Shown here in pieces: positions 1 through 5,007 of a stretch of DNA of 5,007 nt. The stretch comes from Ignatzschineria sp. (GTDB lineage: Bacteria > Pseudomonadota > Gammaproteobacteria > Cardiobacteriales > Wohlfahrtiimonadaceae). Positions within the stretch are counted from its first letter, which is position 1. Every line of letters starts with the position of its first letter. Below the pieces are notes generated by a model. It did not search any database. It had not been told where the DNA came from and saw only the letters and a program-made list of their open reading frames with translations. The stretch spans positions 1 to 5,007 of the forward strand of contig JASLEF010000117.1 of assembly GCA_030151245.1 (NCBI GenBank), given 5' to 3'. The position numbers and the translations under genes are program-made.

Positions 1-130
1 ATAATGAGACCCAACGTATTTTTTATAGAGTTTCAGATTATAAAAGTAACTACGAAAGCTCATCATCAGAGCCGTAACTCACATCCTATATCTCATATTA
101 TCGGTTTTAAGTTTTGGAGATACTCAACTT

Positions 131-139
131 AGGAGGTGA
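131..139 (+). promoter_or_regulatory. Strong Shine-Dalgarno sequence without an evident gene
   Basis: AGGAGGTGA is a full complement of the 3' end of 16S rRNA, far stronger than the site before yddG. No ATG follows at a usable distance. A TTG at 146, nine bases after AGGAGG, opens only four codons before TAA at 158-160. A GTG inside the motif (136) opens 14 codons to TAA at 178-180. It may be the remnant of a lost gene start, a site for a very short leader peptide, or coincidence. On the other strand the same bases would be an anti-Shine-Dalgarno-like stretch in the leader of the divergent transcript. Confidence 0.3.
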
Positions 140-146
140 GAAAATT

Positions 147-177
147 TGTATTGCTATTAAAATTAGCAACCGATACA
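147..177. repeat. Inverted repeat over the divergent promoter's -10 and start site
   Basis: The core is TTGCTA, seven bases, TAGCAA (151-169). An outer pair, TGTAT (147-151) and ATACA (173-177), extends the symmetry with a four-base offset on the right side. No T run follows on either strand, so it does not look like a terminator. Its place just after the predicted start (about 170) of the minus-strand promoter fits a repressor operator or a hairpin in the 5' leader of that transcript. The function is inference; the symmetry is seen directly. Confidence 0.45.
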
Positions 178-205
178 TAATATCCTGCGTTTATTAATAA
201 GTCAA
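177..205 (-). promoter_or_regulatory. Near-consensus sigma-70 promoter firing left
   Basis: Read on the minus strand, TTGACT (205 to 200) is followed after exactly 17 bases by TATTAT (182 to 177). Each box differs from consensus at one position and the spacing is optimal, making this the best promoter seen in the window. Transcription would start near 170 and run out of the left edge, so the gene it serves is not in view. The inverted repeat at 147-177 covers the -10 box and the start point, which suggests repression by a DNA-binding protein. Confidence 0.5.
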
Positions 206-326
206 TAGCCTGTTACTTTATCTATGGACCCGCTCAGATTTAATGCCTTGTATGATTCTTCACCCTCTATTTTGTCTGATAGGGTATATAATGACCCATT
301 ACAAAGTTAACTTAAAGCCTTATAGA

Positions 327-1235
327 ATGAAGCAAAACTTTCAAAACACCTCATTAACAACGACTAAAGCAACTTTAATTGGTCTCATCGCCATTGTTCT
401 TTGGAGTGCTTTAGTTGCCCTTATTAAAAGTGTGAGTGAAAGCTTCGGTCCTATTGGTGGTGCTGCCTTAATTTATAGTTTAGCGACAACTTTTCTTCTG
501 ATGACTATCGGTTTTCCAAAATTAAGTTCCTTTCCTAAAAAGTATTTATGGATAGGATCTTTGCTATTTGTTATCTATGAAATCTGCTTATCATTGGCCA
601 TTGGTTATGCAAAAGATGGACGACAAGCGATCGAAGTGGGGATGATTAATTATCTTTGGCCGACATTTACGATTATTGCCTCGATATTGTTTAACAAACA
701 GCGAGCGACATTTCTGGTGATTCCTGGATTTATTTTATCGGTTTTGGGGATATTCTGGGTACTTGGAGACGGAAAAGCGCTTGATATACCATTGATGCTA
801 AATAATATTCGGGATAATCCTGTGAGTTATTCACTCTCATTGATAGGGGCCCTAGTTTGGTCTGCTTACTGCGTTATTACAGTACGGATGGCTGAGGGGA
901 AAAATGGGATTACTTTCTTTTTTCTTTTAGTAGCGCTGACGCTTTGGTTACAATACTTTATGATGGGTAAAGGAGAGTTTCATTTTACGATACAATCGTT
1001 TATTTACTTATTGTTAGCGGCATCAGCAATGGGTTTTGGTTATGCTGCATGGAACGTTGGTATGCTCTCTGGGAACGTAATAATCCTCGCTACAGCCTCT
1101 TATTTTATCCCCATCTTTTCAGCAATGATTGCTGCAATCATGTTAAATACCTCGCTCTCTTTTGGTTTTTGGCAAGGCGTGATGATGGTTTGTGCGGGAT
1201 CGATACTTTGTTACTTATCGACAAAGAAGCGTTGA
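327..1235 (+). CDS. yddG: Aromatic amino acid exporter YddG (DMT superfamily)
   Basis: Inner-membrane exporter of the drug/metabolite transporter superfamily; YddG proteins export aromatic and some other amino acids. The 302 residues closely follow the E. coli protein (about 293) from end to end: KATLIGLIAIVLWS at 14-27, a GG-containing second helix, YEICLSLAIGYA at 84-95, the motif AIEVGMINYLWP at 101-112, GYAAWNVGMLSGNV at 238-251 and a final FWQGVMMVCAGSILC helix at 281-295. Ten hydrophobic segments are visible (about 17-34, 43-62, 73-93, 100-122, 129-147, 167-187, 193-211, 223-242, 247-272, 278-297). The frame is open further up, with ATG at 243, 252 and 291. I chose 327 because it leaves a short N-terminus as in E. 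coli, although its ribosome site (AAAG, 314-317) is weak. The ATG at 291 has AGGG six bases before it and is the main alternative. No terminator is seen after the stop. Confidence 0.9.
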   Translation: MKQNFQNTSLTTTKATLIGLIAIVLWSALVALIKSVSESFGPIGGAALIYSLATTFLLMTIGFPKLSSFPKKYLWIGSLLFVIYEICLSLAIGYAKDGRQAIEVGMINYLWPTFTIIASILFNKQRATFLVIPGFILSVLGIFWVLGDGKALDIPLMLNNIRDNPVSYSLSLIGALVWSAYCVITVRMAEGKNGITFFFLLVALTLWLQYFMMGKGEFHFTIQSFIYLLLAASAMGFGYAAWNVGMLSGNVIILATASYFIPIFSAMIAAIMLNTSLSFGFWQGVMMVCAGSILCYLSTKKR

Positions 1236-1321
1236 TGTAAGGCTGCCGGGAATATCAGATGTTAGAGTGGTTTTTAGGTGTAATCAATGAGCGTAAATAG
1301 TACGGTGATTGTCTTAATTAG

Positions 1322-1484
1322 GCCATCAGTTATGGAATGCCGAAATCTATTTTTAAGTTCGCTATAAATAGTGCGAGGTTCCCCGCAAACATTACTAATG
1401 TCCCTGGTCTGCAGCCATTATAATATGTCTTTGTTATTGTTTCAGCGCTATTGTTAATGTAATCTGTTTGGGTAGCGAATTATT
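1322..1484 (+). pseudogene. Decayed helix-4 segment of a second DMT transporter
   Basis: In the frame starting at 1322 this stretch reads AISYGMPKSIFKFAIN, then SARFPANITNVPGLQPL, a TAA at 1421-1423, then YVFVIVSALLLM, then a TAA at 1460-1462. The segment around LQPL followed by a short hydrophobic run ending SALLL is what the end of the first EamA domain (helix 3-4 loop and helix 4) normally looks like. It sits exactly where that part should be relative to the open stretch from 1485, but in a different frame. At least two stop codons and one frameshift therefore separate it from the rest. Helices 1-3 are not found between 1236 and 1321, where the sequence is not hydrophobic in any frame. The match is by eye and short, hence the moderate confidence. 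Confidence 0.55.
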
Positions 1485-2030
1485 GTGAGAAGGCAAATTC
1501 CTTCCAGAATCCAAGTAATTTCTGTCATTTTTATTATGATCGGTACGATCTTTGCAACCCAAATATTATCGAGCGATATCTCGTTATCATGGATCGGAAT
1601 TCTTCTAGGGTTTGCTTCCGGCGTTGCTTATGCCGGCACCATTATCATAACCAATTCCGTGGCAAAAGAAGCCGATCCAATCCAAAGAGCAACGTATGTC
1701 TCTGTCGGCGCAAGTCTGTTTCTACTGCTCTTTTGGGGCTATCAGCTCGATTTCAATCATATCGCCAATACCTTGCAATGGGCGCCCATTATCGCTATTT
1801 TCGCGGCAGTATTACCACTCATCTGCTTTAGTAAAGGCATGCCCACATTAAGCCCAAGCTTAGGTGGAATCCTCTCATCGATCGAATTACCATCAGCAAT
1901 TATCTTCGCATTCTTCCTGTTAGGGGAGAAAATTTCTCTAATCCAAATCGCCGGCATTATCATTATCCTCTTTGCAATCTGTTTGCCGAATATGCGGGGG
2001 ATGAGGCGGAAATATAATAAGAGTCTATGA
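1485..2030 (+). pseudogene. EamA/DMT transporter, helix 5 to C-terminus (5'-truncated)
   Basis: The open stretch encodes 181 residues; a whole DMT transporter of this type has about 290-300. It begins at helix 5 (about 9-25, VISVIFIMIGTIFA) and contains the complete second EamA domain. Helices lie at about 34-56, 70-86, 99-115, 122-146 and 152-168, with the typical SSIELPSAIIFAFFLLGEKIS signature split across 131-151 and a basic cytoplasmic tail (RGMRRKYNKS). The only start is GTG at 1485 just after an in-frame TAG at 1473, with no ribosome site, so it is unlikely to be a true gene start. Together with the decayed segment upstream it is best read as the remains of one transporter gene. The sequence is not close to YddG, so it is a different DMT subfamily and its substrate is unknown. 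Other automated annotation may list it as a short EamA-family protein. It ends 62 bases from the convergent gene at 2093. Confidence 0.75.
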
Positions 2031-2092
2031 TCAGAAAAAAAACAGAATGTTGTCCTCGAAATTGATGAGAAGATTTTTGCAGTTTTATAAAC

Positions 2093-4021
2093 TCATATAG
2101 TCTGTAGATTAAACGATTTGAAATATTGATAAATTGCTTCATATTCTTCAGGAGCTCTTGTGGCATCATCGATATCTCCTTGTGGAATATAGATGATCAT
2201 GCCTTGTCGCGCGCGGGTTAGTAAAACGCGATAAGCATTTTTCTTATAAATTTGATCTTCTATTTTTTTTATATTTTGCCATTTTGTGCCTTTAAATTTT
2301 TTATATATCCATTGATTATTAGATATTCGTAGGTCTAAATCCCAGCAAACACAAGCCCAATCTAACTCTAATCCTTGAATATCAAATTCTGTCGCAACTT
2401 CTTCTAAAAAAGAAGAAGAGCGGACATCTTCTTTGTTTTGAAGAAACCAATGCGTTACTTCAAATCCTTTTTTAATGTGAATGCCTTCTTTTTTTAGTCT
2501 TTTAGCACCTGAGGAAGCAACTAATCCTGTTCTTTCAGAACCACGAGCGAGTTGTTTAAGCCATTCTCTAGCTTTATCTAATGAGCGAGTTAAAACGATA
2601 GGGTAACGATCTATTTTTTTTAATAGTTCGTTAGCTTTTTCTTTATCGTGATCTAAAACAGCTGTAACCCAATTAGAAAGTTGTTCACTTCTAAAAGCTC
2701 TAATAGATACAGCTAAATGGAGATCTTTATTAATTGAGATTTTAGATAAAGGATAGTTATCTTCTAATAATTTGATAGCTGGTGTATAAATTTCCCAGCC
2801 AGGAAACTGTTTAAGTGAATTAAACCATTCCTCTAAACCAGCCTCACCATCATTAATTTCTTGTCCGTCTCCGATTAGACAGATAATCACAGCCCAATCA
2901 GGCTGGCGATCCATAACACTAATAAGAAATGTTGGTTCTGATTGATTAAAGTTTTCTTGGTTTCGTTTTTTGTTCATGAAATTACTAGTTTTTTCTAGAT
3001 TCCATGCCCTTTGTGCTTCATCAAATATAATAACTTTTTCTGCAGTTGCACTGTTGTCTTTTACTGCATTATCACGAAAATGATGAACATTTTGTATAAA
3101 ACTATTTACTTGTCGTCTAGCATTATCTTTAGTAATTTTAGTGCGCTCATGTAGATCGATGGCAAGCGCTTCTCTTAACACATCAACAAGAGGGCCGTTC
3201 CCTGAAAGAAAGGTAGTTAGCTCTTGGTTTCCATAGTTTTGATTTCTATTCGCAATGTTTAATCCGGCTAAGGTTTTTCCAGCTCCAGGAACACCTGTAA
3301 TAAAGCAGATAGCTTTTTTGTGGTGTTTTTTGCAATCATCAATGACTTTTTCAATGCAATCAGTTGTGAGTGAAAGATTTTTTATACTTGCTTCTGAGCG
3401 GGAAATAGCTTGAACATTATGACCTTTGTATAGCGCTTGAGCAGCTTCAATAATCGTTGGAGTAGGATAGTAAGGTGAATTATTCCATTGCTGGCCATCT
3501 AATATTGGCTCTGCTGGATGTTTCTCCGTTATTTGATGAATCAGTTTTGTAAGATTTCTAGTGGGACAAATTATAGGATCATAAACCAGATCTTCTCTAA
3601 TGTTCGAAGATACTGTCATTTTTTGTGCTTCTGTAGCAATGAGAATAGGAACAATAATACGAGAATGGCTACTTTTGTGAAAATTCTTAAGATCTAAAGC
3701 ATAATCAAATACTTGGTTAATATCCTGTTGATGAATCGCTGTTTTACCTACTTTAAATTCTAGAATAAAAATAATTCCATGATAGAGCAGAACATTATCA
3801 ATGCGTTTACCAATTCTGGGAATATTATATTCAAAAAAAATGTGACCATCTGATAATGGTTCTAAGTATTCTTTTAAACTTTCAATTTGCTCTTTCCAAG
3901 CCCTTTTTTGATTTTGTTCATCTGCGAAAGGGGAAGCTTGAGAAATGTTTCCCAGAATATCGTTAACATTATGCTTTTTAAAGTGCGCTAATGATGATTG
4001 ATAATAGGCATTTTTTATCAT
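2093..4021 (-). CDS. DUF2075-type protein: nuclease-like domain fused to P-loop helicase/ATPase
   Basis: Intact 642-residue protein. The N-terminal part (about 60-110) carries D75, E88-F-K90 and Q103-xxx-Y107, the D...ExK...QxxxY pattern of PD-(D/E)xK nucleases of the RecB/Cas4 type. The C-terminal part is a superfamily-1-like ATPase of the DUF2075/Schlafen-group helicase kind: Walker A GVPGAGKT at 243-250, Walker B VIIFDEAQ at 330-337, IGDGQE at 383-388 (motif III), TEFDIQGLELD at 544-554 (motif V region) and YRVLLTRARQG at 597-607 (motif VI with R603 and R605). All key ATPase residues are present. No signal peptide or membrane segment is seen, so it should be cytoplasmic. The likely activity is ATP-driven action on DNA or RNA; the target is unknown. 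The start ATG at 4021 follows the broken kinase gene by 70 bases, with a weak AAGAAG ribosome site somewhat far from it. Its AT content is clearly higher than that of its neighbours, suggesting acquisition by transfer. The DUF2075 assignment is confident; a phage-defence role is inference. Confidence 0.85.
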   Translation of the reverse strand: MIKNAYYQSSLAHFKKHNVNDILGNISQASPFADEQNQKRAWKEQIESLKEYLEPLSDGHIFFEYNIPRIGKRIDNVLLYHGIIFILEFKVGKTAIHQQDINQVFDYALDLKNFHKSSHSRIIVPILIATEAQKMTVSSNIREDLVYDPIICPTRNLTKLIHQITEKHPAEPILDGQQWNNSPYYPTPTIIEAAQALYKGHNVQAISRSEASIKNLSLTTDCIEKVIDDCKKHHKKAICFITGVPGAGKTLAGLNIANRNQNYGNQELTTFLSGNGPLVDVLREALAIDLHERTKITKDNARRQVNSFIQNVHHFRDNAVKDNSATAEKVIIFDEAQRAWNLEKTSNFMNKKRNQENFNQSEPTFLISVMDRQPDWAVIICLIGDGQEINDGEAGLEEWFNSLKQFPGWEIYTPAIKLLEDNYPLSKISINKDLHLAVSIRAFRSEQLSNWVTAVLDHDKEKANELLKKIDRYPIVLTRSLDKAREWLKQLARGSERTGLVASSGAKRLKKEGIHIKKGFEVTHWFLQNKEDVRSSSFLEEVATEFDIQGLELDWACVCWDLDLRISNNQWIYKKFKGTKWQNIKKIEDQIYKKNAYRVLLTRARQGMIIYIPQGDIDDATRAPEEYEAIYQYFKSFNLQTI

Positions 4022-4047
4022 GAGAATTGTATCTTCTTGTAAGGTAA

Positions 4048-4076
4048 TATCTAATTATTTTTGATTTTGCTGTACA
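4048..4076 (-). promoter_or_regulatory. Weak candidate promoter of the DUF2075 gene
   Basis: On the minus strand, TGTACA (4076 to 4071) is followed after 17 bases by TAGATA (4053 to 4048). The -35 shares four of six bases with consensus and the -10 three of six. A start near 4041 would give a leader of about 20 bases. The spacing is right but the boxes are poor, and the gene could instead be read through from the kinase gene upstream. Confidence 0.2.
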
Positions 4077-4081
4077 TGATC

Positions 4082-4096
4082 AATAGAACTTCTATT
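4082..4096. repeat. 15-base dyad over the kinase stop codon
   Basis: AATAGAA, one central C, TTCTATT is perfectly symmetric with seven-base arms. It overlaps the final stop codon of the kinase reading frame (4092-4094) and lies just upstream of the candidate DUF2075 promoter. It could be an operator. There is no T run after it, and a one-base loop makes it a poor RNA hairpin. In AT-rich DNA such a dyad can arise by chance. Confidence 0.25.
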
Positions 4097-5007
4097 TTGA
4101 TGATAATGATAAACAAACCCCAAAACAACTCCCACCATTCTCCGTTAATCGATAACTGAAAGTTCCTTCGTGGGCTTCGATCAGTTTTTTGATGATCGTT
4201 AAGCCGAGTCCGGTTCCTTGTTTGGAATCTTTGGAAGGGTGATTGGCGCGGTAGAAGGATTCGAAGATGCGGGCTTGTTCGCTTTCGGGAATGCCGGGAC
4301 CTTCGTCTTCGATGGTGAAGATCCAGCGATTATCGCTGATTTGCGTTTATATATAGAGATTGCCGGCATTTGAGTAGCGCGCCATATTATCGAGTAAGGC
4401 GGCGATTACTTGTTGTAATCGAAAAGGATCACAATGAATTATTGCTGGTTGTAGATCGAGTATTGGTTTGAGGTTGGCTTTTGCTAATTCGGCAGAGAAT
4501 TCATGCAGTTTCTCTTTAATCAGTGTTGAAGTTTCTACCTTTTGGATATTGAGTTTGAGATGATCGTGTTCAATTAAACTTAAAAGGCGAAGATCTTCAA
4601 TGAGATGAGAGAGATTTTCGGTCTGTTTTAAAAGAGTGTGAAGTAGTTCATCATTCGGTTCAAAAACACCATCCAAAACTCCTTGTAATCGACCTTTAAG
4701 AATAGTAACCGGCGTTCGTAACTCGTGAGCAATGCCGGCATTCCAGAGCATTAAGTTACTCTGTTTTTTCTCAAGCTGTTCCGCCATGAGATTGATGTTT
4801 TGTTCTAATTGAATCAGTTCGGCAAAGTTTGTTTTAGGATTGGGCGCAATGCGAGCGGTGAGATCACCATCGGTAATTTTCTGTGCCGTATTGGCGAGCG
4901 CATTAATGGAGATCAGCATTTTTTTAGAAATTCTAAAGGCTAAAAAAGTGGAGACAATGAGTCCAATAAATGCCATTAGGAGAATCCAGATAAAGTCAGC
5001 GAACTCA
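4092..5007 (-). pseudogene. BaeS/AdeS-like sensor histidine kinase, nonsense codon in catalytic domain, 5' end outside window
   Basis: Membrane sensor kinase of a two-component system; such kinases autophosphorylate on histidine and pass phosphate to a partner regulator, often controlling efflux or envelope stress genes. In reading order from the right edge: second membrane helix (around 4935-5000), HAMP linker (NALANTAQKITDGDLTARI, about 4845-4905), H box IAHELRTP with the phospho-acceptor His codon at 4725-4727, and N box LLDNMARYS (about 4371-4397). TAA at 4347-4349 then interrupts the frame. The same frame continues for 84 more codons with G1 DEGPGIP (4287-4307), F box IFESFYRA (4245-4268) and G2 GTGLGL (4200-4217), ending at TAG 4092-4094. 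No frameshift is needed: one substitution would restore the gene. The open part before the TAA lacks the ATP-lid motifs and should not be an active kinase. The frame is open to the edge, so the N-terminus and sensor region lie beyond 5007. The phrase HELRTPVTILKGRLQGVLDG recalls AdeS and BaeS; the precise subfamily is uncertain. Confidence 0.85.

Larger units (their letters stand above)
1..326. other. Intergenic region upstream of yddG with divergent control elements
   Basis: No convincing gene was found in these 326 bases on either strand. Short open stretches exist: 42 codons on the plus strand from position 4 to 132, and 22 codons on the minus strand from 66 to the left edge. Neither exceeds what chance allows, and neither resembles a protein I know. 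The region holds a minus-strand promoter, an inverted repeat and an orphan Shine-Dalgarno sequence, listed separately. A minus-strand gene probably lies left of the window. For yddG, a TATAAT at 287-292 would put transcription start about 28 bases before the ATG at 327, but no matching -35 box is visible, so its promoter is unresolved. Confidence 0.6.

Noticed and set aside
1..66. Minus-strand open frame of 22 codons from ATG at 66 to the left edge, downstream of the divergent promoter.
   Set aside because: A run of 22 open codons is common by chance, there is no ribosome site, and the residues match no family I know. It could be the start of the unseen gene, but this cannot be supported.
4..132. 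Plus-strand open frame of 42 codons.
   Set aside because: No ribosome site, no recognisable domain, unremarkable composition; compatible with chance.
1259..1300. Small plus-strand frame of 13 codons (ATG at 1259) as the original start of the second DMT gene.
   Set aside because: It is not hydrophobic like a first transmembrane helix, has no clear ribosome site and ends at once in TAG.
2031..2092. Terminator in the 62-base convergent gap, suggested by an A8 run at 2035-2042 (T8 on the minus strand).
   Set aside because: Only a four-base stem could be drawn next to the T run, too weak for an intrinsic terminator.
1049..2169. Several overlapping open frames (1049-1240, 1589-1831 on plus; 1757-1963, 1963-2169 on minus).
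   Set aside because: They lie inside or across the transporter and DUF2075 coding frames, lack ribosome sites, and encode low-plausibility sequences; they are shadows of the real frames.
1632..4739. Recurrent GCCGGC (1632, 1950, 4362, 4734), often as GCCGGCATT, as a possible DNA uptake or methylation motif.
   Set aside because: All four copies are in-frame Ala-Gly pairs written GCC GGC, so codon choice explains them. Only the compositional contrast is kept as an observation.

Overview
The window looks like chromosomal DNA of a gammaproteobacterium with modest GC content. The basis is one gene that reads through its whole length like enterobacterial YddG, and a sensor kinase that resembles the BaeS/AdeS group. 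The genus cannot be fixed from this stretch. No rRNA, tRNA, CRISPR array, transposase or phage structural gene was seen.

Layout. Positions 1-326 are intergenic. They hold a near-consensus minus-strand promoter (177-205) that would fire towards the left edge, an inverted repeat over its -10 and start point, and a strong Shine-Dalgarno sequence with no evident gene behind it. yddG (327-1235, +) encodes a ten-helix aromatic amino acid exporter of the drug/metabolite transporter (DMT) superfamily. A second DMT gene follows on the same strand (about 1322-2030), but it is decayed: the first three helices are not found, the fourth survives in a frame with two stops, and only the stretch from helix 5 to the end (1485-2030) is open. 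Positions 1236-1321 hold nothing I can support.

Facing these on the minus strand are two genes in the same orientation. The upstream one (4092 to beyond 5007) is a two-component sensor histidine kinase. It runs off the right edge, and its frame is broken by one TAA at 4347-4349 between the N box and the G1 box, so as read it is a pseudogene. Downstream of it, 2093-4021 encodes an intact 642-residue DUF2075-type protein. This has an N-terminal region with the D...ExK...QxxxY pattern of RecB-like nucleases and a C-terminal helicase-type P-loop ATPase.

How they relate. The transporters and the kinase are ordinary housekeeping or efflux-control genes and do not obviously form a pathway with the DUF2075 gene. 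The DUF2075 gene is much more AT-rich than the material on both sides and sits between two broken genes, which fits a laterally acquired accessory gene in an eroding stretch. A role in nucleic-acid processing or phage defence is an inference from its domains and setting, not shown. The clearest unusual points are the kinase nonsense codon, the decayed second DMT gene and the nuclease-helicase fusion.
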